Shown: positions 51,902 through 63,519 of the stretch, piece after piece | Layout of the letters: each line of letters opens with the position of its first letter | How positions within the stretch are numbered: the first letter of the stretch is position 1 | Assembly: GCA_029204225.1 (NCBI GenBank) | Contig: CM055108.1 | Span: forward strand, 48,306,996 to 48,370,995 | DNA length: 64,000 nt | Direction of reading: 5' to 3' | Source of the DNA: Diphasiastrum complanatum | Taxonomy: Eukaryota; Streptophyta; Lycopodiopsida; Lycopodiales; Lycopodiaceae | Program-made: the position numbers and the translations under genes | Notes under the pieces: model-generated | Databases searched by the model: none | What the model saw: only the letters and a program-made list of their open reading frames with translations | Told to the model about the DNA's origin: nothing

Positions 51902-54900
51902 CTCCCTGCCACAAAAGAAAAAGACCCAACTGCCGAAAAGAAACTGGATCAAGTAGCAGCAAGCCCTGGTGCATCAATAGCTAGAACAACATCTGATGTA
52001 GAGGAATCAACAAGTGCAGCAAGAGCACGAGCCTGATCCGCAAGTGATGGTGTATGATAAAAGACAAAAATAGGCTCCCATGTGGCCTCCTCAATAGGAC
52101 GACCATCCCACTGGACCAAAAACTGAATCTGTCGGCGGCGTCAACTATGGTATAGACGAACCTGTAATATCGCAGCACGTAAAAATGGAAATAACTCTGG
52201 AGCAGTAGGAAACTCAGCATCACAAGGAGCGTCATCCTCAATAGCAGCACGTAATAAATTGACATGGAATACATCACAGGCGCGTGTGGAAGCGGGAAGC
52301 TGTAAGCGATATGTAACTGGACTAAGAACCTCCAAAATGCGATAAGGCCCATAATAACGTGGTGCAAGCTTCTCAGTAGAAGCATGGCCCTGGACAAAAT
52401 GATGACGTGCAAACCGTAGGCGTAGATAAACCATATCTCCAGGCTGAAACTCAACATGGCGGCGGTGACGATCAACTGAGGTCTGATAACGCTGCTGAAC
52501 ATGCTGTAAATGAGAACTGGCCCGGGTAATAAGCTCTTGAGCACCTGATAGAAAAGATGCAAGTGTGACAGGTGTATCCTCAGGAGGAAGAGGAATGCCA
52601 GGTAAAAGAGGTGCATAGCCATGAGATAACAAAAATGGTGAGACACCTGTGCTGGTACTAACAGAGCTATTATAGCTATACTCTGCTCAACATAAATGCT
52701 GATCCCAATCCTTCCCTGAAGGCGTAAATAATCCTCAAGGATCCTGTTAAGGACCTCAGATTGCCCATCAGAAGTAGAATGATAAGCAGAACCCATAAAA
52801 AACTGTACATCCAATATACGCATAAGCTCTGTCCAGAATATAGATGTAAACTTACTATCCCGATCAAAAAGGATAGTACGAGGAAATCCATGCAGGCGGA
52901 AAATCTTTGATAGGAACAAACATGCACACTGCTCTGCTGTGATAGTACTGCGAACTGGTATATAATGTGTCTGTTTCGAGAACCTGTCAACTACCACCAT
53001 ACATAAATCGTGACCACGCTGGGTATGGGGAAGGCCAAGGATAAAGTCCATAGATATATCAGTCCACTGGCGATGAGGAATAGGCCAACTCTGGAGCAAA
53101 CCAGCAGATTTAGAACGGGAGTACTTATTACGAAGATAGAAAGGGCAGGTACGAATAAGTACAGCAAGCTCAGATCGAAGAGAGGGCCAATAGAAATGGT
53201 CTTTGAGACGAGCATAAGACTTCTGAAAACCAAAGTGACCCCCAACAGAAGAGAAATGAGCATCCGACAACAATTGGGAACGGATACTCAAGGAACTAGG
53301 AATACAAAGAGAATCATAACGATAAAGACGGTTGTCAACAATGGAGTAAACCTGATGAGGACGGGACGAAGCAGGTGGGGCAGAACTATAAACATCACGA
53401 AAATCAGAACATGTAAGGTATGCTGCAGGTAGATCATCAAACCATGGAGGAATAGTAGAAACGAGTGTATTTAACAAAGTTGGAAGACGAGATAATGCAT
53501 CAGCAGCAGTGTTAGCACGACCAAGACGATACAATATGGAAAAATTAAAAGACTGAAAAAACTGCAACCAACGAAATTGATGATCACTAAGGTCACATTG
53601 AGAAAACAGAAACCTAAAGACTGGTGATCAGTAATAATGTCAAATGTTTCTCATAAGAGCGAAGACGACACGACTCATAAGCAATAATACATTGTGACTG
53701 GAGAAGTAAAGCACCCAAACCAACATTACTAGCATCAGTCTCAACAAGAAACTTCTGATCAAACTGTGGTAAACACATAACGGCAACATCAACAACAGCA
53801 CGACGAAGAGTATCAAACACTGACTGACAATCAGAAGTCCAAAGAAAAGTACTAGACTTCTTCAAAAGTGCATGAAGAGGAGCTGCAATAGTGGCAAAAT
53901 GAGGAACTGGACGACGAAGGTGAGTGGCTAACCCAAGGAACATACGAACATGATGAATATCAGTTGGTATAGGCCAATCCTGGATGGCCTGAACCTTATG
54001 AGGGTCCAGACGAATGTGTCCATTACAAACAAGAAAACCAAGAAACTCGATCTCAGAAACAGCAAAAGAACATTTAGACAACTTAGCAAATAACTGGTTA
54101 TGTACAAGTAACTGAAATACAGAGGAAAGATGGGAAACATGCTCAGCAAGAGACTGACTAAAAATAAGAATACCATCAAAATAAACCAAGACACAATGAC
54201 CAAGAAGCGGACGCATGACGTTATTCATCACATTCTGGAACGTAGGAGGGCCATTAGTAACACCAAAAGGAAGCACACGAAATTCATATAAACCAAGATG
54301 AGTACGAAAAGCAGCCTTATGTTCGTCAAAAGGGTGCATCCTGATTTGGTAATATCCAGAACGAAGGTCTATCTTGGAAAAGATTTTAGAAGTATCGAGC
54401 TAGTCAAAGAGGTCATCCATGTGTGGAATAGGGTACTGATTACGAATAGTCAACTTATTTAAAGCACGGTAATCAATACAAAGGCGTTTGGTACCATCTT
54501 TCTTACTAACAAGGAAAACAGGGGCACCAAAAGGGCTGTGACTAGGAACAATGAGACCCTGATCTAACAAGGCAGTAATATGGAGCTCAAGCTCATCACG
54601 CTCAGATCGAGACATACGATAAGGGGGATGGGAAGGAGAAGCAGAACCAGGATGCAAGTCAATAGGATGGTTCACGTCACGTAATGGTGGTAGCGTCGTA
54701 GGTTCTGAAAAGACAAAAGCATACCGATGTAATATGTCAGAGATCACCTGAGGAACTGGTACTGCCCGCTGAACAGATAATAAGGCTGCACAATGAGCCT
54801 TCGGCAGGCTGCGAATAAACTGCTTCCCAGTAATCAACTGGAAGTCTCCCTGAGAATCAATGCCAACAAGTGAGTGTGTAACTGCATCATGTACAAATGT

Positions 54901-55178
54901 CAATGTCTGTTGTGTCAAGTCCAGTGTAACGGCTCCAAGAGATGCAAACCAATCAGCACCGAGGATAAGATCATAACGCTCCATAGGAATAATGTAAAGA
55001 TCTGCCTATCCAGAAAAATCTCCAATGCGGTATGGTAAACGCTAAAACATCTGAGAACTAGGAAAAGAATGGGAACTGGCAACCTCAACTGTGAGAGGCT
55101 GTGAAGCAGGAACAGGTGAAGCACGGATCCGACTAGTGATATAGCTGCTAATAAAAAAATGAGTGCTGCCAGTATCAA
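51902..55178 (-). pseudogene. E6 pol remnant with chromodomain
   Basis: Protease (LVDTGSTHFF-like stretch near 55170, then [16 protein letters not shown]), RT ([19 protein letters not shown] at 54490; HKAAFRTHLGLYEFRVLPFG, YFDGILIFSQ), RNase H (FLVETDASNVGLGALL), integrase (HFGFQKSYARLKDHFYWPS, VVDRFSKQTHYIPV, RDSKFTSIFW) and chromodomain IQFLVQWDGRPIEEATWEP near 52100. Stops and frameshifts occur throughout. RT motif C reads YFDG in place of YFDD, an active-site loss. Confidence 0.87.
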
Positions 55179-56444
55179 CTAAAGCAATATACTCACAACC
55201 TGTAATACGTACACGTACCCGAATGGATCGAGGACCAGGACGCCCTGTCCAAGTAGCATAGGCAAGCTGAGCATGGCAAGTAGCAGGAAGTAAATCAGTG
55301 GAAGGCTCAGAGGATAGGTCGGTTCATCAGAAATATGAATGTAGATATCGGAATCACCTGGAGTTTTGCCCTCATGGTAAAAAACAACAGTAGTAGTAGG
55401 GAGAGACTGACGGCAATCACAGGCAAAATGGTCAGGACTCTTACAACGAAAGCAAAGACGCTTCTGCTGAAGGTCAGCGAACTCTGCAGACGTGTAACGT
55501 CGGACAAAAGCAGGTCGAGGAGTCGGAGGACGAGGAGACGAAGGGACATTGGAGAGAGCAAAAACAGAAGGGGCAGGTGTAGGGGTGGACATAGCGGGAA
55601 AAGATGAAGGACAGGGTCGGGAGAAGCGGGAAGAAGGAAGGGTGTCAGAGTACTTATGTTGTAAAGTACTGGCAAGAGACAACAAGTGTGGGAGGACGGA
55701 AGGAAGAAACATCATAACGTAAAGCACCACGAAGCCCATCAATGTAACGAGAAATAAGCTCAGTGGGCTGTAGATCTGTGAAAAGATAAGAAAGCTCCAT
55801 AAACTGATCTGTATAAGAAGCAAGAACACTGGTCTGAGTGAGACTACGGAATGTATCACGTTAGCGGTCGAGCCACTGAGGATCAATCATAGCATGATGG
55901 AGGTCACGGCAAAAAGTATGCCATAAATGGAGCCCTTCCCGATCAGGATCAACTCTATAAACTCGCCACCACGTGGCGGCGCGTCCATCTAAATGTAAAG
56001 CAGCCAACTGGATCTTTTGAGGATCAGTCTTAGGGTAGATCTGAAAATATGTGTCAAGCTTAGCAATAAGTTCCCGTCAGAGGAACCGGAATAGGTAGCA
56101 AGCTGTACCCTATCACGAAAGTCTCGAGCAAAGTGTGGCTCAGGAAGTGGGGGACGTGAAAAGAAACCAGGAGGTGGGTTAGGTGGAATGAACGGTCCAC
56201 CACCAGGCTGACTAGCAGAGGAAGATGGAAATCCAAATGGAGGGGGAGTCCCAAATCAAGGAAAAACAGGAGCTTTACCAGGACCATGAGGCTGTAAAGA
56301 ATCAATCTGTGACTGCATAGTAGCAAAGCTGGTCATAACGGTATCGAAGCGAAGAACGAGGCCAGAAAGGGTCTCATCCATGCGACGAAACTAATTGGAT
56401 AAGGTTTCCTGAGTAGTCTCACTTAGGGTAGGTGAATGTGCCAT
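55179..56444 (-). pseudogene. E6 gag remnant
   Basis: ATG at 56444 (MAHSPTLSETTQ), proline-rich QSQIDSLQPHGPGKAPVF matching E5, then the zinc knuckle CFRCKSPDHFACDC near 55440. Frame breaks occur near 56250, 56070 and 55860. Confidence 0.82.
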
Positions 56445-57112
56445 AATGATAGTGGAAGGAATAGATGAAAACTTGAGAGAGCGGACTCTTGTTGTCACCC
56501 CAAATTAGTCTAACTAAACCACTATTATCACAACTAAGAAAGGACAGCAATCAGCAAATGAAAAAAGTGAAAATGAAGGCTGTAAAAATGCGCTAGACAG
56601 CCAGGAGGCAAGTGACAAATTGGAATATCAAACGAAGTCAGAATTTCGTGAAATTTGGTTGAGGATGAGCGATGGACAGCCTGCAAACAAGGTGTGAAAA
56701 ATGGCTGCAAACGGAGACAAAAACGGACGAAAGTGACAAGTATGAAGTGGTTGGACAGCCTGCAAACAAAAGTGAAGAGAGGGCTGAAAATGGGAGGAAC
56801 GGACGTAAGAGATGAGGGAATTGGGCGCTGGAGAGCCTGCAAACAAGCTGGAAATGGGTGATGGAGGGTTAGAACTTGGGCGCCAGAAATAATCTGCCCA
56901 CAAAAAAAAAAAAAAAAATCCGGCCGCCAAATTTAGCGGAAGTACTTCCGCTAACTATCTGCTAAAGCTCCGCCAAGGAAAATGCTCTGATGGGAGCTGG
57001 TCCTCCTCCAAACTGTGCTGAATGTTGCTGAAGCAAAGAGACGAAAGCCCTCAACAAAGAGAGAAAAATCAGCAAGGAAAATGGGCACCCAATCAGGAAA
57101 GTGCTCTGATAC
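56445..57112 (-). other. E6 leader
   Basis: Non-coding, with repeated GGACAGCCTGCAAACAAG-like segments (near 56690, 56755 and 56835). A poly(A) run lies at 56903-56918. Ends at the PBS-like site. Confidence 0.65.
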
Positions 57113-57190
57113 AGTTACAAGCTAAGATTCAATAGCTATGCTAGAAAGCAGGACTTAAGCTAGAAAGCAGGAAGAGAATGCTTAAGCTTG
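57113..57190 (-). repeat. Array LTR 4 (truncated 5' LTR of E6)
   Basis: AGTTACAAGC then GAAAGCAGGACTTAAGC blocks as in LTRs 1-3. Homology is lost after about 57190, so the right end and any target duplication are gone. Confidence 0.65.
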
Positions 57191-57284
57191 TCTTCTGATG
57201 TACTACAGTTAGCAACCTCCACAAAACGGCAGTTATTTTGTCAAAATTTTAACAAAAAAAAAACCATGCTCATATACAAGATCC

Positions 57285-57495
57285 TTTCCTTAGAAAGTTT
57301 AAACTTGGGGTGAATTCTCAAGTTGTGGCATACAAAATCCCACTTTAAAATGGCTTGCATTAAACGTTAAGCGAACTACCTTCTATGCATGTCATAGATC
57401 ACTTACCTACTTTGCCACATGGCTTGAGGGCTTTAAGTACACGCTCCTCTCTCACTTTACTCATCACGACTCCCACACATCTCTTCGTCATGTAT
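57285..57495 (+). repeat. Dispersed repeat, copy 2
   Basis: Matches the reverse complement of 21990-22275 (see that entry). Confidence 0.75.
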
Positions 57496-58167
57496 AGCTA
57501 GTTTTACTTGCAATTTAGACCAATAAGCATCACTTGCTATAAGCATCGTTGCAACAAATTTTTGACAGAAGAATTTAAGGCAGCTTTGGGATAGAATAGC
57601 TGCAAATATGCATCAAACTTTAAAGTTTGAAATGTCACATGATTGCAGAATATCCACATTTCCAGAGTATTTCAATTGTAAATAATGATTCACATAAAGT
57701 GTTTGCATGATTACAAACGCGTTTGATGGTCAGTATAAATGTAAGTCACAGATTAAGGTGGCTATCGACTTTCCCAAACATCCACAAAATTCTCCCAGAA
57801 ACCCTATTGAGAAAATCGCTTTGCCTAAATTGCTACTGCAAAAAAGCTCAATTCATGTTCCAATCAAGCCTAGAACCATTTCTACTGAAAAAAAAATTCG
57901 CATCTCCGTTTTGCTGAGCTGTGCTTACCAGGTCAAACAACGGAATTTTATGCCAATCATGAATCAATAAGAGGGAGCAGATTACTCCCATTTATGAGAG
58001 TCAATCCTTAAACCGTATTGAATAACAAAAGCTACAGAGCATGGAAAACAAGTGGACTGACGACACAGCAACCACCCCTACCAACTCGGCCACTTTAAAA
58101 TGATTGATTATTAGCTACTCTTGATTATGAAAAAAAATAAAAGGATCCTTAAATCATTCAATGGTAC
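57496..58167. other. Sequence downstream of the parvulin exon
   Basis: I searched the minus strand for the next parvulin exon (family motifs RHILCEK, KINEAYKKL) and found nothing. Starts at the GTACCA donor (58167). Confidence 0.5.
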
Positions 58168-58346
58168 CTTTAACGTAGGTGCAAGTTCCAAGTCCATCTG
58201 CTTTTTCGGCCCCCGCCCCCTTTTTCTTCTCCTTTGCTTTTTCCTGCTCACTCGTCGCCGTCAGCTTGCTTGCCTTTCCCTTTTGAATCTTTAGCCTTGG
58301 GATGTATGGCCTTTGACGAGTCCTTTGCCTTCGAATCTTTCCCCAT
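58168..58346 (-). pseudogene. Par14/PIN4-type parvulin prolyl isomerase, exon 1 with a frameshift
   Basis: ATG at 58346 begins MGKDSKAKDSSK, then a Lys/Gly-rich stretch to QADGDE and a TGA. One base later the other frame continues EKAKEKKKGAGAEKADGLGTCTYVK, ending at donor G|GTACCA. Plant Par14-type parvulins start with exactly such a basic MGKD..KGKGK tail followed by GLGTCTYVKARH, and the split Ala codon fits a phase-1 intron. A single extra base around GAGTGAGCAG (near 58246) explains the break. The PPIase domain itself should be in later exons, which I cannot find before the retroelement array. It may be a disrupted gene, or a real gene with a sequencing error. Confidence 0.7.
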
Positions 58347-60179
58347 CCTTCTTCTATTCGAACACCCACCCACGCTCTATAAGATCATAATGTAATATAG
58401 TTATTTCTCCTACCCAAAACCCTAATTTTTTCATAATTGACCCTAATTTTTTCATAATTCTCATTTTTAAGGCCATGTTATTGAGAGCTACGCAATCTTT
58501 CAATCAAAAGTGCACATGTTCATCAAAGAAAACTCATTGACTTGCACTGCTCAAAAGATAATAAATACACGTGGACGAATCAAAACACGTGGGAATGGCA
58601 TTTTTTTTATTGTTGTTGACATTCATAAACATACACACACACCCACGTCTCATATTTGAGTAAATGACAGACCTTCCCTTCTGTAACACTTTGTGAATTC
58701 GCCCTGCATTGCTTTGCAATGAGGACTTAGCAATGATGTCAAACATTGGCGTGCTTGTGTTTTGGTTTAATTCAAATGACATAAATAAATGTTTTCTTTT
58801 TTATTTTTGATTTTCTTAAGATTTACACCTGGCATTTGTAAATGTATTGGCTATTTTTTAGGGGTTTTTTCTAGCTGTTGCTTTTATTTTTGGCCTTGCC
58901 TTGTGAAGGCAATACTATGTGTTGAGGCTGGTCAATGGAGTTTGGAGGAAAGTCAATGTTAAAGGATAAAGCATGAAGCATGGTGGTGGTCTCATGATTT
59001 TAGGCTTGGACCTTAATTAAAGGTTCTATTATGGCAAAATCATGCATGGTAAAAAAATTGACTTGCATGCTATAGTTTGCTTTTGATTTTGCTTTGCTTT
59101 TGCTTGCATGAAAAAAAATTGACTTGCATGCTAGAGTTTGCTTTTGATTTTGCTTTGCTTTCGTTTGCATGAAAAAAAAAAAAATTGCCTTGCATGCTAC
59201 AATTTGCTTTTGATTTTGTTTTATGCTTCAGTCAGCGTGCATAAAAATGTGGTCATTGTACCTCTTATAGCCTTTTCTTTGTGTCTCTCTTCTCCATAGT
59301 TTTGATAAGTCATTGTTAAGGCCTTTTGTAGAGGTGCAGTGAAGCAAATATCGAGCATTCGATAAGGAGTAAACGCTACCTGGGACATACAAGCAGTAAA
59401 CGCAGTCCACAATTTGCAGACAACGGATCTACATTTCAAGTCTGTTTCTGCACTACTATTATTATATTATTGTTGTTGTTGTTTCTGGTGTTCATCAATA
59501 TGATTTATGATTTCCCTTTATGCTCACGTGAACATTTTGGTTCTCTCTATTGCTTTGAATTGGATTTATTGGATTTGCATGGACGTTGACATACAAATTT
59601 TGCTTATTTTGCTTGTTGTATAGTGCTGATCTTGAAATAACTTTGCTATACGTGTTGTTTGAGATAAAAGGACAGATTGAGTCAATTTAGTGTGTATTTT
59701 AACGATGAAAATAGATCTCTGGATCGCTCTTATGAAGTGCGATATGTCAGACCAAAACTCTACGATCAAACTAAGACTTCTCTCTGGCACATGCATCGTT
59801 AAAAGCAATGGAGGATCTTTGCTCCTCTTCCATGATTCTTTTATTGCAGCAGCCCATTGAAGAGAGGCCTTCATTGTTATTGTGTTGCCTTCTATCGAGC
59901 AATGAGCATCCTCAGTATTGGAACACTCTCTTGAATCCAATAAAGATGTGAATTTCTTGTCTACTGATGAAAGGAGATGTTTGATTATTCCATCTCGAAA
60001 TTTGTGCAGAGCTTCTTGACATGCACAGGCTCCTGATCAAAAACCCCTTCAGAAAGCAAGATCCTCCTCTCTTGCTCATTTATTACTCTCCAATAGCATG
60101 TGAAGTGGTATATCCATCTTACAAAGATTATTCGAATAGTGCTAACTCATGACGGAAATGAGCACTATAAATTTATTTA
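58347..60179. other. Unassigned sequence upstream of the parvulin exon
   Basis: 58420-58460 contains a doubled CCCTAATTTTTTCATAATT and probably belongs to the parvulin 5' region. A minus-strand open frame at 59566-59940 matches nothing I recognise. The rest is A/T-rich. Confidence 0.5.
59044..59222. repeat. Tandem repeat, three ~61-bp units
   Basis: Units at 59044, 59106 and 59167, each GCATG-A(n)-TTGMCTTGCATGCTA..TTTGCTTTTGATTTTG, differing in A-run length and a few bases. Confidence 0.9.
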
Positions 60180-60180
60180 A

Positions 60181-61969
60181 CTAGCACTTAGCACATTTAA
60201 GTACATGGGCCTCTACTTGACTTTTCATCTTAGGCCACCAAAATTGTCGTCGAACTAAGTCAAGTGTTCTTTGTATACCCGGATGTCCTGTGCATAGACT
60301 ATCATGACACTCATGCAAGATTTGGGCCCTTACTGTGTCATTCTCCGGTACACACACCTTGCCTTTACAAAACAAAATCCTGTTTCGAATGGCCAAATCC
60401 ATTTTAGTCTTTCCCTGATTCGAGGAATCTTGCATACCTGAATCGACCCCATAAAGTACCTGTTGCCAATACTTTTCGAAAAAAGGATCGGACTCATATA
60501 TTCCTTGGAGAGACTGAAACAACCCCGATTCTATAGCAGTAAAGCATAACTGATTAATAACCGGTAAACGACTCAAAGCATCTGCTAGAGTATTTTGACT
60601 TCCTTTACAATAACGTATAGAAAAATCAAAGATTTGCATCGGCTTAGCCCATCTAGCTTGCCTCCTCTTTAAATCTATAGCATCATAGAAATATCGAAGA
60701 GTCTGATGATCTGTCAAAATCTCAAATCTAGCTCCATACAAATAATGTCGTCAAATTTTCAAGGCATGAACAATTGCAAACAGTTCCTTTTCACAGGTAC
60801 AATATCTAGATTGAGCAAGATTGAGTTTCTTGCTTTCATAAGCAAAAGGATGTCCATCCTGCGTCAAAACAACTCCAATAACATAATCACTGGCATCGGT
60901 CCTAACCACAAAAGCCTTATTAGGATCGCCAATGATTAGTGTTGGTACTAAATTGACACTTTTCTTAAGCAACTCAAAACAATTAATCATATCCTCCATC
61001 CACTCCACTAGTGGACTCTTAGCCCTCCGGCTTAATTTCTTATAGCCTTTCAAGGTCTGGGTAAGATGAAATGCCAATCGAGCAAATTGGGGAATATGCC
61101 AATGAAAAAATCTACAAACCCCAAGAGACTTGATTTCTCGAACTGTGGTAAAAATAGGCCATTCAATAACCCTCTAGATATGATCGGCCTCGATCTCCAC
61201 TCCTCGTTCGGAAATCTTATTTCCCAAGTAGGACAATTCCTTAGCAAAAATGTCACACTTAGACTCTTTGGCAAAGAGCTTTTCCCTTCTTAGGATGTCC
61301 AAGACAATCCTAAGATGCTCTTTATGTTCCGTCAAAGTCTTATTGAACACTAGGATATCATCTAAGAATACCACAATGAATCTTCTCAAATGTGGCCTGA
61401 ACAAATCATTCATCATCTTGGAAATTTGCCGGTGCATTGGTTAGACTAAAAGGCAACACCAAAAATTCGTAGTCTCCAAAGCGAGTTCGAAAACCTGTTT
61501 TTGGTATATCTTCTGCCCTAATGCGTAACTGATGGTATCTTGATCTTGGATCTATCTTGGTAAAGTACTTAGCACCTCCAAGATAATCTATTACGTCATC
61601 CATCCGTAGGAGTGGAAATCTATTCTTAACAATTACCTTGTTCAATTTATTGTAATCGATGCAAAACCTTATAGTCCCATCTTTCTTGGCACCCAGAACT
61701 ACTCGTGATGCCCAAGGAGACTTAATAAGTTGTACCCACCCCTTCTTCAGGTAATCATGTAAATTCTTACTTACCTCAACCTCTTCCAATGCACTCATCC
61801 GATAAGGACGTTGTGCGATCATAATTGAACCAGGTATAAGGTCGATTTTATGATCAACTGTCCTTTCATGTGGTAAACCTTCAGGAAGGTCTAAAAAAAC
61901 ATCATTGAATTCCTGCCTAAGTTCATTATAGGCTTCAAACTTAATAGTGTTCTCACTGGGTATATTCAT
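60181..61969 (-). pseudogene. E8 RT, RNase H and integrase zinc finger
   Basis: [38 protein letters not shown] (Pro and Arg replace the usual Leu and Gly), frameshift at ~61420, then [16 protein letters not shown]. RNase H: FVVRTDASDYVIGVVL (Arg for the usual Glu), YGARFEILTDHQTLRYF. Integrase: CHDSLCTGHPGIQRTLDLVRRQFWWP..CAKC, then a stop. Several breaks separate the segments. Confidence 0.87.
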
Positions 61970-61987
61970 GGCATTTATGTTAAGTTT

Positions 61988-62530
61988 TTAATCATTGCAA
62001 CAAATGAAATTATTATGAAAACATAAATAAACTGTAAAATTAGAATTCTTCGTTATTGAATTAAATTCATGTTCAGAATAAGGATTAATATTTTTAGTGT
62101 TAACACTTAAACTAGCCTTGATCTTAATCAAAGAATTCTCATGCATAAAAGCTAAAGATTTTTCAACAAAATCAACTCTCAATGACTTATTCTTATCAAA
62201 ATGCCATTGTTGCCTAGGAACAATATATACATTAACTAATGCAACAACATGGAATTCTAGTTTTTCATAGTAATCATGTATGTGTAACTCTACATCAGGA
62301 ACAACATAATCCATAAACTGGGAATTGTTTCCCGACGCAATTGTCACACAATACTTTTTCTCACTTTTTCGGGTAGGAAGGTTTAGCGTCTGCACCAGAT
62401 TTACATTAATAAAGTTATGAGTGGCTCTTGTGTCAAAAAGGACATTAACAACTTGATATTTAACTTTACCTTTAATGCAAATTAGGCTAGTAGGTCCAAA
62501 AACTAAAGAACTAAGAAAACATACATCCAT
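61988..62530 (-). pseudogene. E8 protease region
   Basis: VNVLFDTRATHNFINVNLV: the active-site motif is D-T-R where retroviral-type proteases have D-T/S-G. VDFVEKSLAF and similar segments follow, ending at a stop before the RT frame. Confidence 0.72.
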
Positions 62531-62584
62531 CTCATTACTTCAAGATAGATTACCTGAGGTAGAAGTTGGTTTTTTGACGCAATC

Positions 62585-63519
62585 TTGTGCAAGGTGACCC
62601 TCGCAAGACTGAACCTTTTCTATGCAGGAGAGGTGAAAAGGCTTCTTGTCCACGAGACAGGCTTCTTCATAGTTTCCCCACTTGAAGCACAGGTTCTTCT
62701 TATGAGCTTTAGCTATATCTTTGCCACCCTTATGGTTTTTAAAGTTTTGTTGGTTTTCTTAGGATTGTTGGAATTGGGATGTGTTTCATTAACAACTTGC
62801 CTATCCTTTCTCTTGAACTGAAAACCTTTCTTTGGCTCATTAGGCTGGTGACCCCTAGATGGCTTAGGTGTGTTATTTTGCAGCCCTAATAGCATCCTCT
62901 AGGGTTTTTGGATGGTTCCTATGAACATCCACTTGGTAATCTTTTGGTAACCCATCAATAAACATTAACATTTGTACCTTTGGTGGAATGTCACTATAAA
63001 GTGGATTCAGGTACTTATGAAAATCTTGAATAAATTGTTCCAAACCTTTACTCATTGTTGAATGACTCAACTTTTGAAAGTGTTCATAGTCATCTAATAG
63101 TGATATAAAGTATTCCCTAAAAACTATGCAAAAATCATCTCATGTACAAGGTTGATTGCCTTTTGCAACTAGGTCATCCCACCATACTAAGGCTCTTCCT
63201 TCAAGGAACATAGTTACAATGGACAACTTTCACATTCTGAGAATTGGTTCATGCCAAAGTATTTGTTTTATACATTAAGCCATGAACTTACCACTTGCAA
63301 GTTCCTATCTTTCTTCTCCCCCTTAAACAATTTTACGGGAGGTGGAACTACATGCTTCTTCTGGTTGGCTAACCTAGACTCTAAGTCTTGGTTTTCTTGA
63401 TTAGTTTCAAGATGCTTTTTATTAGTGGCTTGAATTTGTTGGTATAAAAGTTCAAGAGCTTGTGCCACATTGGATGGGTTTGATAGATCAAATGATGGGT
63501 TTTCATTGGTTTGATCCAT
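62585..63519 (-). pseudogene. E8 gag
   Basis: ATG at 63519 starts MDQTNENPSFDLSNPSNV, then VPPPVKLFKGEKKDRNLQVV. A second frame carries FIQDFHKYLNPLYSDIPPKVQ and DGLPKDYQVDVHRNHPKTLE. A degenerate zinc knuckle (SCEGHLAQDC near 62600) follows. Stops near 63270 and breaks near 63070 and 62890. Confidence 0.78.

Larger units (their letters stand above)
51483..57190 (-). mobile_element. E6: decayed chromovirus, rightmost unit of the array
   Basis: LTR 3, chromodomain to protease (51902-54984 and onward), gag (to 56444), leader and a truncated LTR 4 at 57113. A PBS-like TGTATCAGAGCA lies at 57101-57112. Same family as E5, with no nested insertion. Confidence 0.85.
60180..63519 (-). mobile_element. 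E8: decayed Ty3/gypsy element, truncated in integrase
   Basis: Gag, protease, RT, RNase H and integrase zinc finger are present in order on the minus strand. Homology ends at 60180 just after the HHCC motif, so the integrase core and 3' LTR are missing. It is a different family from E1-E7. Confidence 0.87.

Noticed and set aside
57707-57970. 87-aa plus-strand frame
   Set aside because: No recognisable family; overlaps a second chance frame in the same A/T-rich DNA.
59566-59940. 124-aa minus-strand frame
   Set aside because: No domain, no neighbouring exons with matching splice sites; likely chance.
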